The notes beneath the pieces were generated by a model, which made no database searches, had not been told where the DNA came from, and saw only the letters and a program-made list of their open reading frames with translations. Source: Metridium senile (lineage: Eukaryota; Cnidaria; Anthozoa; Actiniaria; Metridiidae). Taken from it: a stretch of DNA of 64,000 nt. Shown piece by piece: positions 12,346-23,208 of this stretch. The position numbers were made by a program, and so were the translations under genes. The DNA lies in assembly GCA_949775045.1 (NCBI GenBank), contig OX459095.1, forward strand, positions 18,280,311 to 18,344,310. Reading direction: 5' to 3'. Each line of letters begins with the position of its first letter. The first letter of the stretch is position 1.

Positions 12346-13792
12346 TCGCATCACACCATTTCTTATATACATTGAGCAAAAACGACGTACTTCTACTAGT
12401 ATTTTCGTTTTTTGAGCCATTACAAAATCTTTTCTCATTCAAAATGGCTGCCATTTTCCCCTTTCGGATGTCAACTTTGCTTCAAATTTTTCGCCATCAT
12501 AATCTTTTTTCTGATTGGTTAAAATATTTTTCTATTGTTTATTATAATATAGCTAAGATAGTACGCACGCTCTGATTGGCCGATAGCCGTGATCTATTTC
12601 ACCGATAACCTCACATTTTCGAAGTAACAACGAAAAAGTTGTTGTTTGCAGCTCCCTGTTCACTTTTCAAAATGGCTTCCAAAATGCCGAGTAAATATTT
12701 TCTTGTTGTTAAAAAGCTGATATAAACAAATTAAAAACAACAAAAATGCTCAATGCATAACATTAACAGAACAGGTACTTCTAAAAGTCACTTTTATTGT
12801 TGAATAAGAGCGAAAAACGTTTGACATTTCACTGTTTTGTTTTTGAATAAGAAGAAAGAGTACACTACGCAACGCTGGAGGCCTAAAAAAGGCATACACG
12901 TTACAAAACAGCAATAAAAATGTACAAAAGAGGAGCCAAATTAGGTTATTGATGTCAAGGGATAAAGTAAGATATCTGCTCAATGAAGAAAGTGAAGTTC
13001 TCATCGAAAGTTCAAGTTCACTGCACATTTCCAAACAAAGCAAACCACGGCATCCAACGGACTAAGTTTAGCACAAAAATTATCCACTTGAATAAATAAG
13101 CTTACAAAAACAGATGCTTTACGATATAACTAGTCAATATTTTAAGTATTCATCAATGCATTCATTTAATAAGAACGGGGAATACATCTTTTTTGTTCAA
13201 AGCAGGAATTTACCTGAATATCGACACTATCATGGCGATTAATTCTGTTCGTCCGAAATTAGCGTTGAATCTAACTTGATTGATAAATGTCCAAGCCGAT
13301 CCTCAACTCAAACCAGCCACATATGTTGATATCAGTAGTGAGTAAATATCATCTGCTTGAGGTTAGGCGATGTCTAGATTTGTTTGATAGTCAATAAATC
13401 CTTCATTATTACGACAAAAATCACCGGGGATTTCCCAACAAGAACCGGCCAACAATCATGTTATTGAAAACAAACTCGATCATTTCATCAGCTTGCAAGC
13501 TACATTGATCCATAGAGCTTTGATTTGAGGCATTCTCCACTTGTATTTACCATATTCTCCACAAAATGTTTAAAAAAAGTAATAATGATTTTGATGAAAA
13601 CATTTCCCAGAATATAATTTTGTAGTTTTTAAAGTTGTGAAAGCTTTGCACATTTTTGCTTATAACAAGTGATTTAATTGGATGGCTGATGATTGTAAGG
13701 AGAATTAAAATGTTCATCAGCAAAACTCGTCAGTTTTTTATCTTTTTCTCCCTCTTTTTACTCAAGCTTTCAAAGACTGGCTATATGATAAA
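12346..13792. other. No supported gene
   Basis: AT-rich DNA with scattered ATTGG motifs and a TTCAAAATGGCTGCC phrase near 12438. No ORF shows family features and no clear repeat structure was found. Confidence 0.45.
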
Positions 13793-13980
13793 AGCAATAA
13801 ACAACAACTTTCCGTGATCCCTTGGCGAAATAGATCACGCGGGATGTTGGGAGAACACTCAGAAAGGCTGAAAATCTCTCGCCCGGAGGCTCGAGATTTT
13901 CTACGCCTTTTTTCGTGTTCTCCCAACATCCCGCGTGATCTATTTCGCCAAGGGATCACGGAAAGTTGTTGTTTATTGCT
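13793..13980. mobile_element. 188-bp foldback element, perfect 66-bp arms
   Basis: AGCAATAAACAACAACTTTC starts a 66-bp arm (13793-13858) that is repeated exactly inverted at 13915-13980. The 56-bp centre is itself an imperfect palindrome (AGAAAGGCTGAAAATCTC and GAGATTTTCTACGCCTTTTT). No clear target duplication. This is likely a hairpin MITE. Confidence 0.9.
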
Positions 13981-14379
13981 TAATTAGCCAATTACAAGCA
14001 AAAAGTTTGTTTGTAATTTGCACTTGTTACACGTTTTTGCACTTTGTTACACTTGAACTCCACTGCTCTAAGCCAAACAAATTCGAGTAATTTTTTCATG
14101 TATATTATTAGGGACGTAATATTTGATTTGTGATGGGGTGATGGGGGAGGGAATCCAGTTTTTAATTACTGCGCTAGATATTTTTCCCTAGCTGTAAGTA
14201 GTATACAGAATGAGCGTTCACCGACCGGCGGATCACGGCGGATTGCGGATCAGCCGAGGTGACGTCATCACATGGTATATAATGATATGTATGAGGTAAA
14301 CGGCGGATCATTGATCCACCGTAGAGTGACATCATCTATTATGCATGTTGCTATGGCAATGAAAACCTGTCTATTGTTC
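13981..14379. other. No gene; holds a stretch colinear with 36338-36400
   Basis: About 14110-14185 (GATGGGGGAGGGAATCCAG, then TTTTTAAT.TACTGCGCT) resembles the sequence immediately after ROCO copy 2. This fits colinearity of the two modules, although a dispersed repeat is also possible. The rest is unremarkable. Confidence 0.45.
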
Positions 14380-14555
14380 TAGGCTACATTTGTAGGCTAC
14401 ATTTGTAGGCTACAGTTGTAGGCTACAGTTGTAGGCTACAGTTGTAGGCTACAGGTGTAGGCTACAGGTGTAGGCTACAGGTGTAGGCTACAGTAGGCTA
14501 TAGTTGTAGGCTACAGGTGTAGGCTACAGTAGGCTATAGTTGTAGGCTACAGTAG
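14380..14555. repeat. Minisatellite, TAGGCTACAGTTG unit
   Basis: About fourteen units of TAGGCTACA followed by variable GTTG, GGTG or GT. Similar short stretches occur at 49192-49219, and both sites have the phrase GATAAAATTAATACCAA nearby (14620 and about 50250). This suggests a shared repeat family. Confidence 0.9.
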
Positions 14556-14649
14556 GTGTAAAGGAAAAGTGACCCAAAGCATGATGGGATATTCGTATGC
14601 TTATTTTATAGTCAAAGATAAAATTAATACCAATAGGCTTGAATAGGCT

Positions 14650-15318
14650 GAATTCGATTTTTTTGGTACTTTACGAGACGGTTTTCGGCGACCCCTCGAA
14701 ACTCGCTAATTGAGCGTTATTAACGCGGCAATAAAGCAGTATGTATAGGTGTTCACCGAAATTTTATTATTCAATGAAATAAACTGAAATTTGTACACAT
14801 GCAAATATCATCCTTTGGCTGTATTCTAAACGTTAAATAGCTCAGTTGTGTTAAATTTCGACTGAGATATGATATTTTTTAAATGTATACCAAATTGTCA
14901 AAAAACGCTTAGCGGTAAAATGCCTTCAGGTAAAAGCGATTTTCTCGAAAGTGGGACCTAACTTTAAGATAAGGCTGTTATATTTCAAAAGTACTAGGAC
15001 CAGTCTACAAACTTATAAAATAAAATTTGTGGGCACTCTTAATAAACTAGCCGAACGATGACTTCAAAGTTCACTCAATTTTGCTAAATTCAGCAAAATC
15101 CATAATAAATCTTATTTGTCGGTGTGACGGTATAAGGCCAAATTTTGAGCCACATATCTTTGAATGAGTATAAACAGTCCTTCAAAAGTAATTTTGAAAG
15201 TTAAGTAAGCATTTAGGACATTTTTAGGTTTTTAGAATGATTTTAGAGGCCGTAATCTACTGATCAATTTCATGTCTGCAATATGCAAATTAGATACAAA
15301 TGTTTACATCAAAGATCA
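14650..15318 (+). repeat. Left arm of a 0.66-kb inverted repeat pair
   Basis: Closely matches the reverse complement of 23209-23864, starting at GAATTCGATTTTTTTGGTAC and ending at ACATCAAAGATCAC. Identity by eye is in the mid-90s per cent. No ORF is evident. The 7.9 kb between the arms carries several unrelated insertions. Confidence 0.9.
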
Positions 15319-15339
15319 CGCGATCTTAAGATTAAAACT

Positions 15340-15480
15340 TATTACTCGTGCCCAGGCCTATGGCCGGCACGAGTCTTAAAATGCAACGCGTGTTTTTTTT
15401 ATTTTTATTTTTGGTTTCCATGTCAGAAGTTGTACTTCGGAAAGTCCGAAGATGTCCGAAGATGTTACGAACCGCTAAAA
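15340..15480. repeat. Dispersed repeat shared with 51146-51345
   Basis: TACTCGTGCCCAGGCCTATG and the following GGCACGAGTCTTAAAATGCA recur at about 51150. Downstream, both copies share CCATGTCAGAAGTTGTACTT and several TTCGGAAA/CCGAAGATGT phrases. The first part is a small palindrome (ACTCGTGCC and GGCACGAGT). Confidence 0.8.
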
Positions 15481-15723
15481 CAAGCCATAAATCGCTCGAT
15501 ATTGAAGTAAATGTCCTCAAACTTTACAGAAATGCAAAGAAAAACACAACACACAGGAAGATACATCTAATTTTTCCATGTCAGAAGTTTCTTTTGCTTC
15601 GCCATGAAGTCGTGAATAGCGATTACTCTCCGGTCAACTTCAAGATGGCGGCTACATAGCGCGACTACAAAACGTCTCGGTAAAATGGCTTCAAAAGCCG
15701 TTAAAAGTCGCAATCGACACTAA

Positions 15724-17050
15724 TATGGCGTTCAATTTCCGCCAAAATTCGATCGCTGAATTCAACATTGTACTTTTTGTATTCGTCCTTTTTTTGCGAT
15801 TGGACATTCAAGTTTTTATATTTTATGCATATATTCTCAATTTACATCTCCTTTTATCATTCAACTTTGTAGTTTCAAGAGTCCAACATTGTATGTTACG
15901 TAGTCCGACATGCAAGTTTTCATCATTCAACATTCAACATCGCGCAATTCAACATGCAACTTTATAACTTGCTTGTTTTCGATATCCAACCGCAAACCAT
16001 TCTCTATTAGTCAACGCGGGCTCAGAATATACCAATTTTCTCCCTGGTAAGGGAGGCAAAAGGCAACTTACCCTGCTCCTAATATATAGTTGTGGTTGTG
16101 ATAGTCGCGGGCAAATAAGTTAATCATATATTTTTCTTAAAATTTCGCATGGTAAAGTACGATCATCATACAAGTTTAATGAGCAAATAAATAATAGGGT
16201 CACCGTACTCGTTTAGGAGTGAGATGGTCTCAAGTGCAGCGCAATGCGAACAATTCGAGCAAAACAGTCATTTTTTATAGAAAAACCGAATGGATTGCCA
16301 AACATTTCTTGAAAGAAACGTCTTTTAACCTATAGATAAATGTTATGTATAAATATTTATGAATAAATACAACAAACCCTTTGGTTTTTGGCTCGAATTC
16401 GCAGCCATCATTAAACATTCCGTGACGCTTTCGTTCGAACTCGAAGAAGATTGAAGTCAGTTTTCATCCAAATATGTGTATTATTTAATATTTAACCATA
16501 ACTTTTTTCTTCAAATTTTGAACACATACAACTTTTGTAATTCTTCATAAATTTTTCAAATAAAAATGGGGGTCACCATATTCGTTTTCAAGATATGATC
16601 AGATATTGTGCTGCAAACTCCGAAAAATCGCTCGCCATCTTGTTTCGTGGAACGCCTGGAGGATTTATTTTCATTGATGTAACAACTATATATTAGGGGC
16701 AGGGTAAGTTGCCTTTTGCCTCCCTTACCAGGGAGAAAATTGGTATCTTCTGAGCCCGCGTTGACTAATAGAGAATGGTTTGCGGTTGGATATCGAAAAC
16801 AAGCAAGTTATAAAGTTGCATGTTGAATTGCGCGATGTTGAATGTTGAATGTTGAAAACTTGCATGTCGGACTACGTAACATACAATGTTGGACTCTTGA
16901 AACTACAAAGTTGAATGATAAAAGGAGATGTAAATTGAGAATATATGCATAAAATATAAAAACTTGAATGTCCAATCGCAAAAAAGGACGAATACAAAAA
17001 GTACAATGTTGAATTCAGCGATCGAATTTTGGCGGAAATTGAACGCCATA
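15724..17050. mobile_element. 1.33-kb foldback element with about 370-bp inverted ends
   Basis: TATGGCGTTCAATTTCCGCC opens the left arm (15724 to about 16092). The near-exact inverted copy runs from about 16680 to 17050. Flanks show CACTAA at 15718-15723 and again at 17051-17056, a 6-bp target duplication. The arms contain repeated TTCAACAT/ATGTTGAA phrases. The roughly 590-bp centre has no convincing ORF. Superfamily unknown. Confidence 0.9.
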
Positions 17051-17157
17051 CACTAAAACTCGTCGCAGTTTGGCTTTATATTTATCAAAGCCCGTAGTTG
17101 GAGTATTAGTTTTCATGTTCATCGCCGTTTTCGTTTCAAAATAGTGAAATATTCAAA

Positions 17158-17270
17158 TGGATTTGAAGGACTTCGATCGTATGCTGTCAGACTATGCTGA
17201 GGTTTTCGATACCATGTGGAAAATCGTCTCATATAAGGACATGCATGGATATACAAGCTTCATACTTCGG
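17158..17270 (+). CDS. Possible first coding exon, unknown protein
   Basis: An ATG opens 38 codons of normal-looking protein (MDLKDFDRMLSDYAEVFDTM...) followed at once by CGGTAAAAAG, a usable donor. It lies just outside the foldback element. No downstream exon could be assigned and no family is recognised, so this may be a relic or chance. Confidence 0.25.
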
Positions 17271-17565
17271 TAAAAAGAACAATTATTTAATGATGCTAAA
17301 CATATCAAAATAGTATTTCACAATTTTTCATACGTATTTTCAAACGAACCTAATTTGCACTTTACAGTGTTTTATTTATTCATTGTCAATACTCAGAGTG
17401 AAGTAAATATTATAACATTGTGTGAATCGATCACTTGTGGGTCTTTGTATGTAGCACTCAATAATATCTTTAGATAATTATATTTTAAAGAGCTTATTGT
17501 ATAGTTTTTACAGTGTTCTCTTTCTATCGGCAGTTGATCATTTCATGAAAGCTCTTTGTTACCCA

Positions 17566-18505
17566 GGTTTTCAAAGGCTCCCTATGTAGCCAAGATTGGG
17601 AAGTGTTTTTTTTTTTATACACTTGGACTGGTATATCCACAAATATAAAACAATGATAAGTGGGAATTGGGTTTGAGAATTTAACTTAGCAAAACTATCC
17701 AGGATTGTAGGTCAGGGGAAATGGGATTAGGACTTCCCCACCAGCACCCCCATGATAGATTAATTAATAATTAATTATTGAGCAAGTCATTTTTGATAAT
17801 GATATAGTGCTATTTGATATATTGTTCTTGAACATGGCCTGACAAAATATCCCATGGATATCCCAGTCATATTGCAATATTTGCTGGGTATCTAACAGTA
17901 AAAATGTGTACATGTACTTCGCAGTGATCAAAGTTTATGTTTGTTTGTTTCTTGTATTTTCTAAGTGAAATGATATATGTTTATTACCCTGCGAGCACAT
18001 TCTCCTTTACCTTCGAATTCTCTATCCCTGGGATGGTAAAGTGACTCTGGTCGCAGGGTATATATATATATTGGTTTAGCTATACAAATAACAAGGCAAC
18101 TTGGAATTAATTAAATAATTTTAATATACCAGTAATACTAAATTGTACTATTTTATATATATATATATTTATATTCTTTGTTCAACTAGCATCAATTTGA
18201 TCAACAAAGCAGTTCTTCAGATAAGAGACAGAAATAAGAAAACATTGATTTTTATACTACCCCTCCATTTTGTTTAAAGCAACAAGAATACTAACAGTAT
18301 GCCTTTCATGGAAAGGGGGTGTTACTACCATCCCAAAATGGTCTATCAGTATGGGTGGGTGGGTGGGTAGGGTATACACCCTATCTCAGAACAATTACCT
18401 AAGATATACACAGTTCTATACAGGACTTAAAAGAACCAGTTTCTAGAAATCACAGTCCAAACGAAAGTCCAGTCCAGGTTTAAGCACATTCCACTCTAGT
18501 TTTTA
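17566..18505. repeat. Dispersed repeat, copy 1 (pairs with 53801-54440)
   Basis: From GGCTCCCTATGTAGCCAAGA through TGAGAATTTAACTTAGCAAA to AGTCCAGTCCAGGTTTAAGC this matches 53801-54440 in the same orientation. Copy 1 holds about 290 extra bases (about 17970-18260), including a small inverted-repeat element and AT microsatellites. No coding capacity was seen. Confidence 0.85.
17986..18059. mobile_element. 74-bp mini inverted-repeat element
   Basis: Ends are ACCCTGCGAGC and the reverse complement of ACCCTGCGACC. It lies in the segment that the sister repeat at 53801-54440 lacks, consistent with insertion. An (AT)n run follows. Confidence 0.55.
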
Positions 18506-18659
18506 ATTTAATTTAAGTTTTTTTACAGAATGACACTTGCTTTACAATATTTTGTAATGTATTCTAAATATTAGCCCTGCTTCTCCTTTACAGACAAAAA
18601 AATTTAAAAGCTACAAATAGCACCATGGCTCAGCTCATGATTTTGTTCCGATTTATATA

Positions 18660-18918
18660 CACCTAATCCAAAAAACGTTGTCGGGTCCGCCGCACAGTCC
18701 TCGCGCCAAGACCGTGAAGGAAAACACAGTGAATATTTTGATGAGAGTGATAAAACAAGAAAATAAAAGTAGGCACAACACTATTTCGTTAAAAAAAGTA
18801 CCACACTAGAGTGTGAACATGCAAATAAATTAATTACTGATTAGATATAACCAATATCTTTCACAGTCTTGGCGCGAGGACTGTATGGCGGACCAGACAA
18901 CGTTTTTTGGATTAGGTG
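18660..18918. mobile_element. 259-bp MITE with TA flanks and about 60-bp inverted ends
   Basis: The left end CACCTAATCCAAAAAACGTT is repeated inverted at the right end. The similarity continues about 60 bp with a few mismatches (CAGTCCTCGCGCCAAGA in both). Flanked by TA at 18658-18659 and 18919-18920, as expected of a Tc1/mariner-like source. Confidence 0.9.
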
Positions 18919-19405
18919 TACATGATAACTCTTTGCCATCAAACAACAAGGGTGTTGTAATCTGTGTAATGTATTGTATTGTCAGTCAGGCATAACAAGG
19001 ACTCCCGAGTTACTCAATCACACCAAGGCACGAGTAAACGCTTCCTCAAAGCGTCTAGTTTTATTCAAATCATTAAACTATTAAATATTATACAATATTA
19101 TAAAAAGTTTCATCGATGCTTTTTTCAGATATCTTAACAATTTTGCTCCCACTTTCTAATAGTGATAGAGTGTATATCATCCATTAGTCGCTGCATGTAC
19201 ACGTTACGTATACCGTTCACAGTCTTGATTTTTTTTTTCTTGATCAAAAGAACTTGAGTGTTTTCTTTTTAACAGCAGAGAAAAACATGAGAAATAAAAT
19301 TACGAGAAGACCAGTTGTCATTTTTGTAATTTGTATATTTCGGTCTTTATCCAAAGACCATCAACTGCAAATGAATAAATTAAACTAAGACATTCTGAAT
19401 TAAGA

Positions 19406-20342
19406 TTAATTCATTAAACTCAAGGGAATTGACTGTCCTTGTTCATTCAGGCTTGGTTTGTGTTCTTTTATAAAAAGCGCTTCTGCTATTTTTCGTTGTT
19501 TGTAATTTCCAAGGTTGGAAGCTAGGATTACAGCATTTTCAAGTTTTATCTTGTCGTGGCCCGATTCTACGCTATGTCGAAGTAGCGAGGATTTTTTATC
19601 TTTGCCACCGTGTTCAGAAATTCGTACATCTAGCCTTCTAGCAGTTTCTCCAATGTAGGTATGTGTGCATTGTTCTTGTGGGCACTCTAGTTTGTACACT
19701 ACATTGTGTCGGTGTTGAATGTTTGTTTTGTCTTTGATATTAAAACGTGATGCTAATTTACTAGCCTTGAAAGAAACAATAGGTTTTACATTGAGTGGCA
19801 AAAACCTTTTTGCGGTACGTTTTAATTTCTGAACTAATTTGACGCCTTTGTCACCTTTGTATGGTAGTGTCATAAACATAGATGTTGAGTCATTATCCTG
19901 GCCGTTGCTTTGTGTAATAACTTGGTTTTGTTTGTTTTTAACTTCGCTGATAATATCATTAATTACCCAGTAAGGGTAACCGTTTATTTCATGGAAAGTT
20001 TTTTGCAAGTGATAGAGTTCTTTCTTCAATAGATCTTCATTAGAGCAGATATTATAGGCTCTCTTCACCAGACCTCTTAGTGTGCTCCTTTTCCAGGTTT
20101 TTGGCGCATCGGCTTCCCAGTGGATGTATAGGTCGGTGTTAGTTTTCTTGCGGTACACTGTAGTCTCAAAACGGTCTATCTTCCACATGATCTTTGTGTC
20201 TAGAAAGTTGATCGTATCATCACAGCTAAATTCATATGTGAACTTGATTTTTTCATCAAAGTTATTTAATTTCTCAAGTACAAGTTCATGCAATCCAATC
20301 TTAACAAAAGCCAGAGTATCATCCACGTATCTTGTCCAATTC
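19406..20342 (-). pseudogene. Penelope-like element protein, RT C-terminal part plus GIY-YIG endonuclease (left copy)
   Basis: Penelope-like elements encode a reverse transcriptase fused to a GIY-YIG nuclease. Here the frame starts in RT at RYVDDTLAFV (the catalytic YVDD). It runs through INFLDTKI, TVYRKKTNTDLYIHW and the linker, then a cysteine-containing stretch (KLECPQEQCTH). The nuclease follows with HTYIGET, ARRLDVRISEH and IAEALFIKEHKPSLNEQ. The N-terminal RT is missing, so the copy is 5' truncated, but about 310 codons are open. Only two amino-acid differences were seen against the right copy in the shared 194 residues. Confidence 0.92.
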
Positions 20343-20916
20343 TTACCCTTACTGGGTAATTAATGATATTATCAGCGAAGTTAAAAACAAACAAAACCAA
20401 GTTATTACACAAAGCAACGGCCAGGATAATGGCTCAACATCTATGTTTATGACACTACCATACAAAGGTGACAAAGGCGTCAAATTAGTTCAGAAATTAA
20501 AACGTACCGCAAAAAAGTTTTTGCCACTCAATGTAAAACCTATTGTTTCTTTCAAGGCTAGTAAATTAGCATCACGTTTTAATATCAAAGACAAAACAAA
20601 CATTCAACACCGACACAATGTAGTGTACAAACTAGAGTGCCCACAAGAACAATGCACACATACCTACATTGGAGAAACTGCTAGAAGGCTAGATGTACGA
20701 ATTTCTGAACACGGTGGCAAAGATAAAAAATCCTCGCTACTTCGACATAGCGTAGAATCGGGCCACGACAAGATAAAACTTGAAAATGCTGTAATCCTAG
20801 CTTCCAACCTTGGAAATTACAAACAACGAAAAATAGCAGAAGCGCTTTTTATAAAAGAACACAAACCAAGCCTGAATGAACAAGGACAGTCAATTCCCTT
20901 GAGTTTAATGAATTAA
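20343..20916 (+). pseudogene. Penelope-like element, linker plus GIY-YIG endonuclease (right copy)
   Basis: This copy starts within YPYWVINDIISEVKN, upstream of the nuclease. It keeps the linker, the Cys-rich motif and the entire GIY-YIG domain (YIGET, ISEHGGK, EALFIKEHKPS) to the stop. It has no RT active site, so it could not mobilise itself. The junction with the left copy is at about 20342 and shares the short sequence TTACCC. Confidence 0.9.
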
Positions 20917-21065
20917 TCTTAATTCAGAATGTCTTAGTTTAATTTATTCATTTGCAGTTGATGGTCTTTGGATAAAGACCGAAATATACAAATTACAAAA
21001 ATGACAACTGGTCTTCTCGTAATTTTATTTCTCATCAAACTATATGCCCAAAAGAATATATTTAT

Positions 21066-21380
21066 AGAGAAAAACATGCAAGACAGATTTGTTATTTAAA
21101 AGGTTTTCAGGCTTTTAGTATTGTTTGCTTCGCTTTATTAGTTAATGGCACTTGTTTGTTTCAATTACACGTAATTGGCGCCAACTAGCGCCAGACTGGC
21201 TGTTGTTGTGTTGTAAGTCAGACGTCCCGTTCAATACTTTTACCAATGGCTTTTTCGAATTATCCGCCCAGTTGTTCTTTCCACGAAATTTTAAAGACCA
21301 AATGTGGTTCAAGTAGAAGGAGTAGCACACATATGTTGATATCTGACTGCGAAAAAATATAAGACGCGGGGGAAAAATAT
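21066..21380. other. No supported gene
   Basis: Spacer beyond the Penelope-like dimer, starting with the right target duplication. Nothing was recognised. Confidence 0.4.
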
Positions 21381-21800
21381 AAAAAAGAAACCAAAAAAAA
21401 AAAAGAAAAATAATAAAACACGTACCAGTTAGGGAGAAAAAAAATAGAACAAAATCTTGTTCCAAGCCACACCCAACAACTCCAGGATTCTTGATTAAAG
21501 AAACATAATATAAAAGTATATATTAAAGTAAAACAAGGCAGAAACGAAAAAAAACCACAAGATATGTGAAACAAAGAAAGAGAGAGAGAGAAAGATAGAA
21601 AAACATAAAGAGAGATAGAAAGAAAGAGAGATAGAAAGACAGACAGAAAGACAGATACAAAGACAGAAAGAGCGATAGAAAGAGAGATAGAAATAAATAA
21701 ATAAACAAATAAATAACAAAAAGAAGGGGAATAAAAAGATGGAACGAGGATAAAGAAGGAAATAAATAAAAAAGAGATCAGTGAAAGGAAAAAAGATAGC
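21381..21800. repeat. Purine-rich low-complexity tract (GAAA/GATA/GACA)
   Basis: A long plus-strand run of A and G with AGAGAGAG, GATAGAAA and GACAGAAA motifs. The long antisense frames over it (Ser/Phe/Leu-rich) are produced by the low complexity. Confidence 0.9.
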
Positions 21801-22266
21801 AGAAAGGAAGAAAAGACAGGCGGTTGGAAATAATCAAGTCTGTTATTGTCAAAAGGATGAACGTGGTATCGCGTCATACTCAAATTTCCCACTTATACGA
21901 AAAGGACTCTATATACTCAAAGTACATAACATCATTGAGTGCAAACAATATGTTCGTAAAATGTTAGTAATACTAAATTTTATTGTATAGATAATAATAT
22001 TTTTTTTTACCGGAAACTAAAACACTCGTATTTTCCATGTTTTCACTAGTGAAATGGAAAATTTATGTACCAAATATCCCGGTGTACGCACACGCCCTAA
22101 AAAATTTCCTGTCAGTTTCTTGTCGCTTGATCCTGCAATAAAAGGCGGCTCCTCGAATTTAGAGGTAAAACACAAAAGAATTTAGAGGTAAAAAACAAAA
22201 GAATATTACTATTTTTGAATTGAAATGAAATTGAAATTAAACTGAAGCTTATATGTTTCTATTTTA

Positions 22267-22523
22267 GGCTGCGTTTATTATGTATGGCGAGGGGGAGGCA
22301 GGTGAAATTTTTAAATGCAAACAAATCAAAAAAATTCCAACCCCCCTAACAATTCTCAAAAAAATTAACAATCCCCCTCTCAAGAATAAAAATTTATTCA
22401 CTCCCTCCTTGTTATCCCCCTACTTTTCTGATAAAAAATCCCCTTTCTTGTAAATTCTTTTTCCAGATCCCCCTAAATTTCACCTGCCCCCCTCCCCCTC
22501 TGCCATACATAATGAACGCAACC
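22267..22523. mobile_element. 257-bp PIF/Harbinger-like MITE, TTA target duplication
   Basis: The left end GGCTGCGTTTATTATGTATG is inverted at the right end (GGTTGCGTTCATTATGTATG), and the match continues through a G-rich run to AGGTGAAATTT. TTA lies at 22264-22266 and 22524-22526. The TTA duplication and GG-starting ends fit PIF/Harbinger. Confidence 0.88.
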
Positions 22524-22564
22524 TTAGTTTGCCTCAGTTTGTCCATACAATCAAAAAGAACATC

Positions 22565-22671
22565 ACACGGTGGCTTGAAGATACACATAGTACTCGCTTG
22601 CTGTGCTCGCTCGTAAAATATTATTTTTACCACTCGAAAATAAAATTCATATCTAAGCGCCACCGTGTAAT
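22565..22671. mobile_element. Small MITE with ACACGGTGGC ends
   Basis: CACACGGTGGCTTGAAGATA at the left and GCGCCACCGTGT at the right form short inverted ends around about 80 bp containing GCTCGCTCG. A related motif is near 4511. Confidence 0.6.
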
Positions 22672-22743
22672 ATCCTCATGTACTATTTCATATTAATTTT
22701 TTTCTTATATATTTTTCAATTAGCAATATTTTGGACAATTTAG

Positions 22744-23034
22744 TAGAGTGCTTACACTATGTCCATGAAATAGAATCTAAATAGTTCCTACATGTTAGTT
22801 TTTATATAGTGACAATTAGTCACTATCACTCAACTGGAACAGCTTTAGTAACAATAGACCACAAGACACAAGGGAAATCAAATACTCAAAACCATAGAAA
22901 GTTAATACTTTATTCATTGTGTATTGTTACTAAAGCTGTTCCAGTTGAGTGATAGTGACTAATAGTCACTAAATAAAAACTATTAGTTAGTAACTATTTA
23001 GATTTTATTTCATGGACATAGTGTAAGCACTCTA
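22744..23034. mobile_element. 291-bp foldback MITE with about 107-bp arms
   Basis: TAGAGTGCTTACACTATGTC starts the left arm, whose inverted copy ends at 23034. The arms extend to GTTACTAAAGCTGTTCCAG around a roughly 70-bp centre. The arms differ by small indels. No clear target duplication. Confidence 0.88.
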
Positions 23035-23208
23035 ATGTGTTTCACAGTTATATTGCAAGCGCGTGACAGGCGCGTAATACTTCAGCTGCAGATTGCGACC
23101 GATCCCCTCTCACTAGCAGGCAACAAAACACCGTAAAAATTTCTTAGATATACATCGGTAGTATTGCATAACAATTTAGTAGTTTAATAATTTGAAGAAA
23201 ATAAGTGT

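Larger units (their letters stand above)
19290..21065. mobile_element. Inverted dimer of a Penelope-like element, 13-bp target duplication
   Basis: Two 5'-truncated copies of one Penelope-like retroelement lie head to head. The arms match over about 690 bp (19287-19979 inverted against 20343-21036). The left copy reaches further upstream. The pair is bracketed by AGAGAAAAACATG at 19277-19289 and 21066-21078, so it probably entered as one unit. The right end carries about 30 extra bases before the duplication. Confidence 0.88.

Noticed and set aside
15725..15967. 80-codon ORF in the arm of the foldback element
   Set aside because: Repeats of TTCAACAT translate by chance; the other arm lacks an equivalent protein signal.
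21142..21892. Long Ser/Phe/Leu-rich minus-strand frames
   Set aside because: They are translations of a purine-rich low-complexity tract.
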